A DNA stretch of 64,000 bases from Micractinium sp. NFX-FRZ. Taxonomy: Eukaryota; Chlorophyta; Trebouxiophyceae; Chlorellales; Chlorellaceae. The translations under genes were made by a program, and so were the position numbers. Below the pieces are notes generated by a model, which saw nothing but the letters and a program-made list of their open reading frames with translations, did no database searches and was not told where the DNA came from. Shown one piece after another: positions 1 through 12,217 of the stretch. Position 1 is the first letter of the stretch. The number at the start of each line of letters is the position of its first letter. The DNA lies in NCBI GenBank assembly GCA_029339195.1, contig JAPTJF010000366.1, positions 1-64,000 of the forward strand, written 5' to 3'.

Positions 1-210
1 CCTGGCTGCGAAGGGGGTGGGTTGGAGTCCTGGTGGGGGCGGAGGGGAGGTCTGGGCGGGTGCGGGGGTTGCAGAGCCGCTCCCAGGCGTGCCGGCGGGG
101 CGGCGGCGCTGCAGCACCCGCTCCACCTTGAGCCCCACCTGCTCCTGCCTGCTCTTTCCCCGCTCCACCTGTGCCCCCACGCGCTTGCTTCTGTATGACT
201 TGATGTCCAT
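1..210 (-). CDS. Possible partial gene running off the left edge; product unknown
   Basis: Read on the minus strand from an ATG at 210, the frame stays open for 70 codons to the window edge. The first half is rich in Lys, Arg, Glu and Gln and begins MDIKSYRSKRVGAQVERGKS, which looks like a charged helix. The second half is Pro/Ala/Ser-rich and low in complexity. The frame is also open upstream of the ATG (adding ASKTPEDVL) until an in-frame TGA, so this could be an internal exon whose acceptor lies near 230-240 instead of a first exon. I do not recognise the family. The balanced composition of the first 40 residues, unlike the compositional shadows around it, is the main argument that it is coding. 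It would be tandem with, and downstream of, transporter copy A. Confidence 0.4.
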   Translation of the reverse strand, partial: MDIKSYRSKRVGAQVERGKSRQEQVGLKVERVLQRRRPAGTPGSGSATPAPAQTSPPPPPGLQPTPFAAR

Positions 211-973
211 AAGCACGTCTTCCGGCGTCTTGGATGCTTGCCGAAGGCACCTGGCTGGTCAGCGCTGTGAGCGACGCTGGCGGGCGACTGCCTGCCGACG
301 CTCGTCACACGTCGTTTCGTGATTGCTGACCAGGCAACCTTGTTGACGCACAGACAACATCAAATCGTGTGCTTGCCAGTCGGAAGAATATGAGCTGCAG
401 TTCTGCCTCACTTTGACAGACCTTCACTGAGGCAGGCAGCACAACTGCCGCTGCAGCCGGCAGTGTGGGGCTACCCTGCTGCGCATCCGCTGCTTCCTTC
501 ACTCAAGCCAGCCTTCCGTGAACTCAGCATTCCTCCACGGAGACAAGGTTACGGATTCTATGAATTCACAAGGCATTGGCAGATAGCAGGATATTCCTCC
601 TCACCGGGGCACCCGGCCCTCTAAGAGAGGGGGGCGGCGTGCCAAGCCCCTCCCCCGGGCCCGCTCTCACGGAGCACATGTGGGCAGCAGCAGTAGGCAG
701 ATTGCAATCATGTGGGCAGCGGTCAGCACACTGAATGTTCAGAATGGGGGCTGCGAAGCAACAACAGGTGTTGAGAGAGCAGAAACAAGTCTCGGGCACA
801 AAAGGAGTACTTGGGTAGAAAAACAGATGGGAAGGATGGGGTTGGGAGCCGAAGGAAAGGTGAATGGAGCTGCTCTACAGGGCAAGTTCCGGGTTGAGTT
901 GATGATTGCCACCGTACCAGGCTGGTGGGCGACAGCCGGCAATGAGGCAGCCAGCCAGCGATCAGGCGGTCCG
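211..973. other. Intergenic region between the left-edge fragment and transporter copy A
   Basis: Less GC-extreme than the surrounding genes. It should hold the 3' UTR of the minus-strand transporter copy A and upstream sequence of the left-edge fragment. I found no TGTAA polyadenylation signal on the minus strand here and no convincing exon. Homology to the region after transporter copy B is not apparent, so the inverted duplication ends at or just before the stop codon. Confidence 0.5.
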
Positions 974-3900
974 TCACAGCTTGGTGCCAGCCGCCTTCTC
1001 GGCGCGGCGGGCCCGCCACCAGCCCACGCTCTCCACCACCTGGGGTGCCCCCATGACCACCAGGCTGACCAGGCCGGTCACCAGCCACACCAGGCCCCAG
1101 CTGTCGTGCAGGATCAGGGAGACGACGGAGACGACGGCCTGCAGGGGGCCAGGAGGGAGCGGACGGTGGGACAGCAGGGGTGTGGACGTGAGCGGGGGGC
1201 AGGCGCTGTGCAAGGAAGAGGGCGGCGAGGAAGCCAGGACTGGGAGAGGCAGCAAGGCAGGGCAGGGCAGGGCAGCAGAGATAGCAGGCAGGGAGGGCAG
1301 CTGGCCGGGACACCGGCCACTGTTGGTGCGGCCACGCTGCGGCGCGCCCTGCCCTCCCCACGGCAGGCGGGCAGGCAAATGCTGGCTGGCACGCACCAGC
1401 ACGATTTGCATGGGGGTGCCAAACTTGAGGAAGTCGCGGGAGGAGTGGCCGCCGGCTGCCAGTGCCATCAGGTTGGTCTGCATCAGGGAACACGGGGGAA
1501 GAAGGGATGAGCAGAGGGGGATGTGGAGGGCGGGGAGCGGGGGAGGGCGGGTCGCATGCTGAGGCCCGGCTGGGGTGGAGGCCAGCGGGCACCAGGCACA
1601 GCACTGCGCAACAGAGCAAGTCACATCACGGTGCCATGCAGCGCAGCACGGCAGAGCGCAGCGCAGCGCAGCGCGGCGCGCACTGTGCAGCGCAACATGA
1701 CACAGCGCAGCACAGCACAGCACGCGCCTGGTAGCCGAAGCTGCTCATGAACACGCTGGAAGCGCCCAGCATGATGGCGTAGGACAGGAGGTAGATCTGT
1801 GGGGGCAGGGGAAGCAAGGGCGGGATGCGGGGGGGTCAGATGGAGGCAGGCCCAGCAGGCCTGGCCCGCACTCCATCCAGTGCATGCAGAGAGACGTGGC
1901 CGTGGCAGGCACCCGCAGGCTGGAAAGCACCTCTGGGTTGTGCAGCCGCCACCCACAGCCAGTAAGCTCGTCCTGACTTTGAGCGCCCTTGAGGCGCCCA
2001 CAATGTGCCACCCGCCCCCACAGGTTAGGCCCCGGAGGTGACAGACATATCGCGCCCCGTTACTCACATCCACGTTGTCGTTCTTGGAGATGGTGGCGGC
2101 GATGGGGAACATGAGGGCAGCGGCAGAGTTGTTTGCGATGATCTGGCTCAGCAGGGTTGTCGCCACATAGACGGCGGCAATGGTGAAGTTGCCTGCAGGA
2201 GGGGGGTTGAGAGCGGGAGACAGCACGGGCAGGGTGAATGGAGTGGCCGGACGCAAAGCGCAGTACCGCCAGCAGCAGCTAGCCAGAATGAGGGGCACAT
2301 GGCTGCTGTCAACCCCACTCTACTCCACCCACTCCACCACGCCCACTCCACCACACCCCCGCATGCTAGCTTCATTGCTTTGTAGCTTCAACTCACCGCC
2401 GCCGGCGGTTTTGCCGATGTCGACGATGACGTTAGCGATGGCGGCGGCGCCGCCCGACTGCTCCAGCGCGGCACTGACGCCAAAGGAGCCGGCAATCATG
2501 AGGTAGACGTCCCAGCGGATGGCCTTGCGCGCCTGCTCGGGGCTCATGCAGCCCGTCAGCAGCATGATGGCCACCACGATGGCGGCTCCCGGCAGGATGT
2601 CCAGGACTTCGAGTGCGTAGAGGATGAATGCGGTGGCAATGGAGGCGATGGCGATGGCGGTGTGCAGGTAGCGGGGCGGGTTGGAGTCGGCCATTTCGAT
2701 GATCACCGAAAAGTGCTTGGAGTCCTGCAGGAGGTGGAGAGACGGCACGAGGGGATGGATGGGCTTGTAGAAACACACAGATGAACACGTAAAGGGAGCG
2801 CCAACAGATGGTTGCCAGAGAGGACGAACCATGCCGCTGCGCCTGCCACTCAACGCGTGCTCCCTGTCCCCCCTCACATCACACCTTCCTTTCCTCACCT
2901 TGTTCTGCCCGCAAAAACAGCCCCCCTGCCCAGCAGCCCGAGCCTCCCTCGTATCACCCTGGCAATGCTCGTTATTACTCCCCCCACCTCCCTCCTTGCC
3001 TCACCTTGTTCTGCTGCGCAAAGGCTGCCCCCGTGTCCAGCAGCAGGATGTCTCCCGCCTGCACTCGGATGTCGCCAGGTTTGGCGCTGATGCGCTCCCC
3101 CTTGCGGGCCACCGCCACCACGGCCGCGTTGAACTGCTCACGGAAGCGCACATCCTTGATCGTCTTGCCTGCTGGGGAGGGAGGAGAGGGAAATGTGTGA
3201 CACGGATGAAACTCGAGCGAGTGCGTGATGAGCTTCTGCGCTTGAATGCTTCCCGCCGCTTGCAGGCCCCCTTCTCTGGTGCTCTCCACCCCAGGCCCAG
3301 CCGCTGGAAACTAGCCCCTCGCCCCTCCTGCCTCACCTGCCAGGGGGGAGGACTGCGCCACGATGGCCTGCACCAGCCGCCGCTCAATCACGGGCGTCTC
3401 CCGCAGCTTGGAGGCCTGCTTCTCAGCCAGGGGCGTCAGGCCGGGTGTGTTGCGGATGAAGCGCACGCTGGCGGCGTTGCCTGCGGGCAGGGGGGCAGGG
3501 GGCGGGAAGGGAGGGAGCGCGGGGAAGGGGGTGAGCATGTAGCCGGTCAGGGGGGAAGGGGCGAGCTGGAGTTGGCCCCAATTGGTGAGCCACACGGTTC
3601 CACTGAAGCCTCTCATCGGGCAGCACAGCCACACAGCCTGCCAGGCAGCCCATACACAGCCAGGTGTCCCCACACACCCACACCCACACCCCCCATCGTC
3701 ACCTGCAAACCACAGGGTGTCCCCCTCCTCCAGGATTTCGTCGGGCGACACGGCGTGGATGGTGATGAAGCCCGCGCCCCGGTCGATGGAGGCCAGGAAG
3801 GCGTTGGGCAGCTGGCGCAGGCCCGCCTTGGCCACCGTCTTGCCGGCAAGCGCCTTGCCCACCCGCATGCCGATCAGGAACTCGTTGAAGCTGCGCACCT

Positions 3901-6900
3901 GCGGGGGTGACAACAGAACAAGGCGGACGGTGATTACAGGGGGCGGTGCAGGGATTGGTGAGGTGAGATGGATAGGAGGCGTCCCCCAGACACCTCATTG
4001 TGCGTGCTGTCGTGCAGCAGTGCATGGGCCAGGAGGTGGGGGTGGGGGAGGCAAGCCGGGCACGCCAGTGAGGAACCATACGCCCTTCGCCCTCCCCTCC
4101 CTTCACCTGGCCGCCCTTAGTGATGTCGGTGAAGGCCGAGTTGACGTCGGAGGAGGTCCAGAACTGGGGGGCCACATCCAGCAGCATGTGGTCGCCAGCC
4201 TGGCAGGGAGGGCAGGAGGGGAGGGCGGTGCGGGTTGCACGTTCAGGTGCGGGCCGGTCGGACGTGGGGTGGCGGCAAAAAACCCGAAAGACAGGCTCAA
4301 CTGCACAACAGCGCAGGGGGTGGTTGAGCTGGCGCCAGCATCACTTAAATAAGTCACCCACCCAGCCCCAGGATCTAGCCCTGCTTACATGCAGCACCTC
4401 ATCCCCAATGTGGGGGCCCGTCCAGTTGAGCGGCATGCCGTTGCGCTTGATGGCCAGCACGGCTGCGTGGAAGCGGCCGCGGAAGGCAGCCGCGCGGATG
4501 CTCTTCCCCACAATGTCGGAGCCTGCACAGGGAGGGGCGGCAAGGCAGGCGGTATCAGGCGTGGCATGTAGCAAGTAAACATGAGAGATGGGAGGCCAGG
4601 CAGGCAGGCAGGAGGGCAGGCGGTGTGTGCAGCAAACAGCAGAAGATGAGCGGGCGCACCCTTCTTGATGACGGCCTCCACTAGCTCGGGTGTGTACCCC
4701 CCGGTGGGAGAGTCGCTGCCGTCTAGGCTCTTGCCAGGAAGCGGACCCACCTTGGGCACTGCAGGGGGCGGGGCAGGGGTGGGACAGCTGGCGCACGTCA
4801 GTGCCACGCGCGAGCGTGTGGGTGTAAAGAGTGTGAACGCTGCGTGCTGCGCACGCTCAGGGTGTGTCCTACCTGCGCCGCTCCCAGGGCAGCCCAGGCC
4901 GGCCATCTGGTTTTGAGTGCAGGCAGCAAGAGATACACAATAGGTGCCGCCCGCCGCCCACCACAGATAGCTGACCCGCCAAGCGTGGAGGACAGACAGA
5001 AGTGCACACTTCACATGCCCCACACACCCAGCCACCCACACCCATGCCGGCACCCCGCCTGCCCACCAAAGACGGAGGAGACGCAAATGTGGAGGACAGG
5101 CCGGGCACCTAGCGCGCACGCAGGCGGCACGAGACACGGAAGGCAAGGATAGATATGCAAGCGACCAACCCACCCACCAGAGATGGAGGAGACGCCAAAG
5201 GTGGAGGAGAGGCCAGGCACCTCGGTTTCGTCCACCTGCTCCAGGGCGTCAGAGTAGGGCACCAGGCCGAGCTGGGTGAACTTGTCGGTGCCATCGGGGA
5301 TGCCTGCCAGTATGGGGGGAGGAGCAGGGGGAGGGAGGGGGTGAGCAAGCAAGCAGTTGAGGCGGGGCTGTTGCGGGTGACACTGCCAGGACGGCGGGCC
5401 TTGTGAACTTCATGGCACAGGCAGCTCAGGTGGGCAAGCACGCACAAGGGGCCATGGAACGGGTGGCTGTCAAGCCACCTGACAGCCGCAGGACGAGTTC
5501 GGCAGCCGGCACGCTCTTGTGGCCTCACAGCACGCACCAGCCAGGACAGAGCAGAGCAGAGGTGCGCACCCGACAGGTACAGGACGTCTCCGGCCGCCAG
5601 CACAAACTCGTGGCCCACGGCGTGCACCAGCTGGTTGGCGCGGCGCACAGACGTCACGTACTGGCCGCTCAGGTTGCGCAGGCCTGCAGGCGAGGCAGTG
5701 CGCCGGCTGTGGGTGAAATGCTGCTGCCGAGGCCGGCTTGGGCGGGCGCAGGGTGGCTGCAGAGCACAACTGCGTCAGAGCACCGAGTGGTGCTGTGTAC
5801 AGCTGCACATGTGTCCGCCTGGTGCTGCGCTGCCCTCTCATTTTCCGCCCACGCCCCCTGCCTTTACGCATGTCGCATCGAACTGTGCCAGGCTGCCAAG
5901 CGCACCCCAAAAAATCCTGGAAGCTGCGCCCCACATGCCTGAGTTGTGGGGGGCGAGCAGTCCCGGCAGAATGGGAACAAAGTGGCAGAAGCAAAGGGTG
6001 TGGTGCAGAATGGTATCACAGTGGCAGAAGCCAAGGGTGTGGTGCAGAATGGGATCAAAGTGGCAGAAAGCAAAGGGGTGTGGTGCAGTCAACCCACCTG
6101 CGTCCTCGATGCTGCGCCCCACCACGGGGGAGTTGTGGGAGACGAGCAGGCCCAGGAAGAAGTCGGCGCCCTGCTCAGACACCATGCCGCCGCTCCCGTC
6201 CTCGTCCTTGAAGCGCTTGAAGGCGCGCGCCATGTTCTTGTACACTTTGGAGCCGGCGCCGCCCGTCAGCAGGAAGGGGGCGGTGAGGACGATGTAGACA
6301 ATGCCCCAAAAAGTATTCGGCACACCTGCAGGGGCAGGGGCAGGCAGGGGGCAGGGCAGGAACGGGTCAACCGAGAGCGGGGGCAGGCTGGGCGGGAGGG
6401 CCTTGCAATGCACCAGTTGTTTCGCCACTGTGCTGCAGCTACACGTATGGGCCCCGCCCCGCTCCACTACGTGCCCACCCCGCTGTGCTGCACCTATCCC
6501 TGAGGGGCCCGCCCTGCTCACCCTCTCCACACCACGCCCCGCTCACCCTCCCCACCCCGCGCCCCGCTCACCCTCCTTACCCCGCGCCCCGCTCACCCTC
6601 CCCACCCCGCGCCCCGCTCACCCTCCTTACTCCGCGCCCCGCTCACCCTCCCCACCCCGCGCCCCGCTTACCGTAGGGCGTGATGCCAAAGAGTTGGATG
6701 GACTTGAGGCCCGCTTGGTAGTATTCGCTGCAGGCGGGCGGGCAGGCAGGGCAGGCAGGGCAGGCAGGTGAGAACAGTACAGGGAGGGAACGTGGGGGAG
6801 GTCCAGCGAGTGGCAGGCCTGCTGCTGGCGGGGAGGGCTGGGCTGGGCCGAGCTGCGGTGCGGCTGGGCGGGGCGGCCCTCCCAGCAGAGGCGGGGGCCA

Positions 6901-9138
6901 GCGCAGCGTTCTCAGGGCGGGGCTGGCAGCACAAGAATGAGGCAGCACAGCGCAGCACAGCGCTCCCAGGGAGGGCCTGCCAGCGGAGCAAGGAGACATC
7001 GGGGCTCACCTCTTGGGGTCCAGGATGCGGGCGTCAAAGGCGCCGGTGACAACCAGGTTGGTGGAGGTGCCTGCAGGGGGTGTGCGAGCGTGTGAGGTGG
7101 AGTGGGTTCAGACGGTGGAGTGTAGGGTGGGTGGTGACACAACACAAGGCGCAGCGCAGCATGCGCGCTCCATGCGTGTGCCGCCGCACAGGTCACCTGC
7201 CGGCTGGCCAGTTGAGAAGCGGCGTGCCACGCAAAGCAGGCCCAGTGCAGGTCTCCCCCAGCATGGCATGGGCACGCACCGATGGTGGTGTTCAGGCCGC
7301 CCAGCAGGCAGCAGTAGGAGAGGGGGATGAGTAGCTGGCGGATGGGCAGGCGCGCCTTGGAGGCCCACGTCATCACGATGGGGAGCATGATGCAGAACAC
7401 GGGCGTGTCGTTCACAAAAGAGCTGAAGATGGCCGTGACCAGGCACATGCGGACCTGTGTGAGGGGAGGAGGTGGGGGCAAGTGAGGGGCGCGCAAGTGG
7501 GCAGGGGTGGGTGGGCGGGTGGGTGTGCGAAGCAGTGGGTGGGCAGCAGGTGGAGCAGGGGGCGGAGCAGCGGCAACGGCAGCCCAGGGGGCGCCGGCTG
7601 GCAGGGCAGGCGGCCTGACAGGGAATTTAACAATGCAAGCACTGGGCCAAGCAATGTGCAATGCGGTGCAGTGCCGTCACCATTCCGTCGTACCTGAGCC
7701 AGCATTGTGTCGCGGGGCACTCCCAGCAGCTTTGTGATAATCCAGTCGGCGCCTCCTGTGGAGGTGATGCCCTGTGCCACCATGAACAGCACTGTGACAG
7801 GGGGGCAGGGGGAGGGTGGGGCAAATGGAGTGAGTGGAGGTGTGGGTGGGTGGGAGGGCTGGGAGAGAGGTTCCGGGCTAGGGACAGCAGCACTGCGGGG
7901 GCGTAACCAAGGAACGTGCCGCCGACAGCGGCTCGCATGTGGCTCAGTGGGCACGCACGGCTGCAGCCGAAGCCAGGGCAGGCCCGCACCGCCCACCAGC
8001 CCTGCCTTTGCGACTGCCGCCCGTCAAGCCTCAAACCCAACTCTGCCCACTGCTCATCATCGAGCATCCAAACCCTCTGCCCTCACAACACGCCCCCAGC
8101 CTTGCACCCGCCATCCCTGGCCCCCCTCACGCACCCACAACGGTCATCAGTCCGGAGCTTGAGAAGCCGACAAGCGCATTCTTGATGGTGATGATTTTGA
8201 AGACGACGCAGAGGGCGAGCACCATGTTCATGACCAGGTCAGCTGCACAGCACGCACAGTGGGGGGAGGGAGGAGGGAGGGCGGGTGGGGTGAGGTGAGG
8301 GCCGGGGGAAGGCAGGGAGGATGAGGTGCGGCGAATGCGGGCGAGGGCGGCGGCAGCGGCCGCAGGTGGGAGGCATGGGGCGGGGGCAGCCTGCTGGCAC
8401 CAGTTCCGCCGCCCCTGCCCCAGGCCCAAACAAGTATGGCAGCGCCGCCGCCTGCCTGCCTGCCTAGGCGGGTGCCCACCCACCTCCCACCACGTCGAAC
8501 ACCATGAGCAGGAAGCCGCCGGCGATGAATGCCAGGCTGAGCCATCCTTGGGGGGAGAGCTCGCCGAAGGTCGTCTTCAGGTTGAGCTCGGGCTTCTCTG
8601 GGGCTTTCCAGCCGATCAGCTCTGCTGGGAGGACCATGAGCAGGACCTGCGCACAAAGGCCAGGGAGGGAGGCGCGGGAGAGGGGACGATGTGGCGGGGG
8701 GCTGGTGTTGCAGCAGCAGCGGCAGCAGCCGCCGCCTTGTGCAGAAAAGCGGGTGTTGCACCAGCTGCAGCATGCATTTGCAACTGCACGGGGGTGCCCG
8801 GGGGAATGCGATTCAATGCCAATGCGATTCAATGCCGGCTGGGACTGAATGTAGCAGTGGCGTGCTTTCTGACGCATGCATGCACATGAGGCATGGTACT
8901 GGCAATGCCGATGGTAGTCGGCGCTGACACCAACCGCCGGCGTGGGGGAGCTGAGCAGGCGGCAGCGGCAGCGGCAGGGGTTGCTTCCAGCCCATCGGCT
9001 GGGCCGGTTACACACTAATGTGGTTGCTCTTTAACTCACCCCGAGGCCAAAAATGAGAAGCACCGATATGTTGTAGGCCGTTTTTGAGCCGAGCCAGGCC
9101 TTGACAGGGCCCCGCCCGCCGGGGGCAGGACTGGCCAT
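974..9138 (-). CDS. SLC13/SAC1-SLT-like anion (sulfate) transporter with RCK_C (TrkA-C) domains, copy A
   Basis: Probably a plasma-membrane sodium-coupled sulfate or related anion transporter of the divalent-anion/Na+ symporter family. The ATG is at 9138 and the stop at 974; 21 exons encode roughly 940 residues. Traced exons include 9040-9138, 8484-8646, 8135-8242, 7694-7791, 7280-7454 and 7010-7070. The N-terminal membrane half carries SSFVNDTPVFCIMLP and TSTNLVVTG, and the C-terminal half carries NNSAAALMFPIAATI. These are the paired Asn-Ser/Thr-Pro-type substrate and sodium motifs of SLC13. Between the halves lies a long soluble insert resembling repeated TrkA-C regulatory domains (for example GPHIGDEVLH and SPDEILEEGDTLWFAG). 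That arrangement is known from algal SAC1/SLT proteins. Exons 4 and 5 of copy B are a single exon here (7694-7791). Intron sequences from exon 7 onward nearly match copy B. The substrate is inferred from the family, not shown. Confidence 0.86.
5985..6085. repeat. Threefold tandem repeat of about 41 bp in an intron of transporter copy A
   Basis: The core AAAGTGGCAGAAGCAAAGGG and variants occur three times, each followed by a TGTGGTGCAGAATGGG-like tail, just after exon 9. Copy B has a single unit at the matching place (about 39293-39340, opposite orientation). The repeat therefore changed copy number after, or escaped, the homogenisation of the two genes. Confidence 0.8.
6527..6672. repeat. GC-rich minisatellite in an intron of transporter copy A
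   Basis: Five to six imperfect copies of a unit of about 25-28 bp containing CGCCCCGCTCACCCTCC followed by CCACCCCG or TTACCCCG. It abuts the donor side of exon 8 (minus strand). The same intron of copy B (38828-38890) holds only a short GGGGTGGGCGGGG-type stretch. Confidence 0.8.
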
Positions 9139-9888
9139 GCTGCTTGTTCGAGGGAAAGAGGGGGTGGGCAGTGGTGGGGTAGGAAATCCGAGCTCTGAGC
9201 GCGCGGTGCGCACTAGTTACCGAGGGGACGGAACAACTTGGCGGTGCGGGCGCAGTTTGTGCGACACACGCAAAGTTATGTGTTGTGTTGTTGGGAAGTA
9301 TGTGTTGTTGCGCGGCGCACTCCGCGGATTTAACCCCGCCATTGCTGGCACATGGGAAAAGTACAGCAAAAAGTACATGACTGCCATTCCCACCATCCAA
9401 AGCTCTGGTGGCAAGGCGAAGACAGCAAGACAGCATATGACACGAAAAGAATGGTATGGGGGGCCGCAGGGACGGGGTAGGGGAGCACAAATAGGAGGGT
9501 TATTCCCTGGGAGGCTGGGATACCGGCGCCAGCGGTTGCAGTCTGTGCTGGCAATGCACCCTGCTTCCACAGCCACAGCAGCTAGCTTGGGCGACAAGCA
9601 CTGCCCCAAGCAAGGTGGAAACGTGCAAGTATTTCAGTTGAGACGGTGACATAATGGGCGCTTTGCCTTTGGAAAGTGACCACCGCTCGCCCTGCCCCGC
9701 AGCCACCCACCGCCGCTCCCCATCGCCCCGCCGCACCAGGCTTCTGCCAGCTCCTGGGCTGCACCTCTGTCCCACGGAGCACTTGTTACACTTGGCTGCC
9801 CCCGCGGGGGCAACACCACACGGGAGGACCTGCTGGCAGGCTGGCAGGCACAGGGCATGGCCACCACGCATCGGGAAGCAAGCGGTCG
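9139..9888. other. Promoter region of transporter copy A and 3' region of the upstream gene
   Basis: Lies between the start of copy A and the stop of the acidic membrane protein, both on the minus strand. It contains one probable polyadenylation signal for the upstream gene, listed separately, and the presumed promoter of copy A. No supported exon was seen. Confidence 0.5.
9786..9790 (-). terminator. Probable TGTAA polyadenylation signal of the acidic membrane protein gene
   Basis: TTACA on the plus strand reads TGTAA on the minus strand, about 100 bases after the stop codon at 9889. TGTAA is the established green-algal nuclear polyadenylation signal. Confidence 0.6.
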
Positions 9889-12035
9889 TCACCAGTCTTC
9901 GTCCCACCGCTCATTGTTCCAGCCCCCATTGTTGTTGGGGCTGGCAGCAGCGCCGCCGCTGGCAGCGTGGTTCCACTCGTCTGCGGTCATGACAGGCCGG
10001 CCGTCCCGGCCCGCCACCGGCTCGTATTTGTGCTGGGCCGCCGACAGCTCCACTCCGCTGCCAGAGCCGGCACCGCCGCGCCCGCCGCGCCCCTGCTGCT
10101 GGCGGCGCAGGTACAGGACGCTGCCGCCACCGGCTGCCAAGCAGAGCGTTAACATTACGAAGACCGCGGTATCCCAGCCGTTGGCGGCGGGCCTGCTGCC
10201 GGGGACAGGCCTGCAGGGGCAGGGGGCGGGCAGTGCGCGGTCGGGGGGCAGCAGCAGCAGCAGCATTGGACAGCGGGAGTGAGCAGGGGCAGCAGTGTGG
10301 CATGAGCAGGCCTGCACTGGACAAGACAGGGGGCAGGGAAGCTGTGGCAGGCCTGGGCGGACGACGGCAACCCCTGGCAAGGCCGCTGGCAGCAATGCCC
10401 TCATCCCCTCCTTCCGTCCTGCCCCTCACCTGGCGCCCTGCTCCTTGGGCGTCACCGCCGCTGCGTCAGCCTCAGCATCGTCCTCATCCCCACCCTCTGC
10501 ATCGCCTCCCTCGCCCTTCTCGTCTCCGTCGCCACCGCCCGGATTCTGGCCCCCATCGCCGCCATCGCCGCCCTCCTCCCCATCCTTCGGCTGCCCCGGC
10601 TGCTCAGCCTGCTCCTGCCCCTCCTCCTTGCCCTGTTGAGCTGGCGGCTGAGCTGGCAGGGGCGGGCCTGCCACCTCCTCATCCTGGGGCTGCGGCGACC
10701 GCCCTGCCAGTGCCACAGACTCCCCATCCTCTGCGCTGCTGCCAGCAGGCGAGGGCACCGCTGCCTGCGGCGGCTCCTCATCCCCCTCGCCCTCCGTGCC
10801 GCCTGGCAGTGGCGGCTGGGCTGCCTGCTCGGTACCCTCCTCCTGGCTGGGCGGCGGAGGACTGGTGGACTGCTCCTCCTCCTCCTCCTCCTCACCCTCC
10901 TGGCTGGGCGGCGGCGGGCTGGCTGCCCGCTGCTGCTTGCCGCCCTCTCCCTCGCCCTCCTGCTCCTCCTCGTCGCTGCTGCTGCTGCTGCTCTTGCTGG
11001 GCGCGGGCCGGGAGGGCGCCACATTGGCGTTCTTGTCGCCAGCTGCCGGTGCACCGTCGCCCGACTGCGACTCAGCTGGTGCCGAGGCAATGGGGGGAGG
11101 CCGCAGTACTGCTGCCTTGGGCGCCTGTTGTTCGGCCTTGGGCGGCGGCCGCTTTGTTTTCTGCACCGCTCCGCCCTCCTCCTCATCGCCCCCCTCCTCC
11201 CCGCTGCCCTGCCCCTTGCCTCTGGGCGTGCTGTCATCACCCTTGCCTGCCTCGTCAACCTCTGCCGCTGCGGGCGCCGGTTTGGCTGCCTTTTTCCGTG
11301 CCGCAGGCGGGGCTGCAGGGGGGCACACGGACAGCACGACAGGGCATAGTCGGCAGCAGCTCAGCTCAGCCGGTAGGAACGGCACTTGTTGTGGGCATGC
11401 GATGCTCCAGCAGTACAAGGGCACATGTGGCGACGAGCCCCGAGGTTCAACAGTAACAGGGCACACATGGGGGCCGCACAGCCTGGGCAGCACAAGAGTC
11501 GCACACCTCCCGGGCTGATGGCCACATGCCACGCCCCCAGCACAAGCAGGCAGCCACCCAGACTGCTCAACTTGCCAGGCAGCCAGCCAGGCAGCCAGCT
11601 AAGCACTGCACTGCACTCACCAGGCATGTCTACATCTTTGTCCTCCTCCTCATCAGCTGGCGGCGGGTCATCGCCTTCCGCATCCACCTCTGACGGCGGG
11701 CGGCGCTTGCCGGTGCCGCCCGCCGCGGCGGATGTTGCGTTGGTGCCAGCAGGCGACGCCTTGGCTGCTGTGCCTGCCCCGGGACCGTTCTTGGTGGCAA
11801 CTGGAGTCTTCTTTCCTGGGGATGCTGCACCCTCTGCTGCCTGGACGCCTTTGGGAGTGCTGGCGGGGCCGCTGGTGGTGTTCTTGCCGCCGCTCAGCAC
11901 CGCTGGCACCGTCGAGTCGGCGGCTGCCTGGCTAGCCTTGGTTGCATCGTCTGCTAGCCGGCGCGCATGCACCGCTGTCAGAGCGACTGCAAGTGTCAGC
12001 AGCAGGAGGCAGCGACTGAACAGCTTGCTCCACAT
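9889..12035 (-). CDS. Acidic, Pro/Glu/Ser-rich type I single-pass membrane protein, unknown function
   Basis: Three exons, 11621-12035, 10430-11312 and 9889-10210, join in phase. An N-terminal signal peptide starts MWSKLFSRCLLLLTLAVALT and is followed by a cleavable-looking ARRLA region. The long middle is disordered and acidic, with Glu runs, Ser runs and a repeated SPPPPSQE element. Near the C-terminus there is one hydrophobic segment (TAVFVMLTLCLAAGGGSVLYL), then Arg-rich residues and a short tail. The tail contains KYEPV, which fits the YxxPhi sorting motif. The architecture resembles TGN38/TGOLN-type cycling proteins, but I see no sequence homology that proves it. Its start is only 182 bp from the divergent start of the next gene, implying a shared promoter. 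Confidence 0.75.
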
Positions 12036-12217
12036 GACTGCCTGTTGCTAGGACCCCCAGTCCTCCACCTCCGCCTGCTCGTAGTGTTGTTCTGAGCACT
12101 CGCTGGGTTCGTTGTCTCAGGTGCCATCCTCTCCAGCGCCAGCTCAGCAGATGATGCATGCAACATAGCAACAATCGTCGCTCCCGCCCATTGTAACATC
12201 GCGCATTGCCCAGCAAC
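12036..12217. promoter_or_regulatory. Short bidirectional promoter region
   Basis: 182 bp separate two divergent ATG codons, at 12035 (minus) and 12218 (plus). Both genes must use this interval for initiation and 5' UTR. No TATA box is obvious. Confidence 0.55.

Noticed and set aside
10426..11532. Very long open frames on both strands over the acidic membrane protein gene (for example plus-strand 10233-11456)
   Set aside because: GC-rich codon bias keeps the opposite frames open. Only the minus-strand frame gives a signal peptide, a membrane span and phase-consistent splicing.
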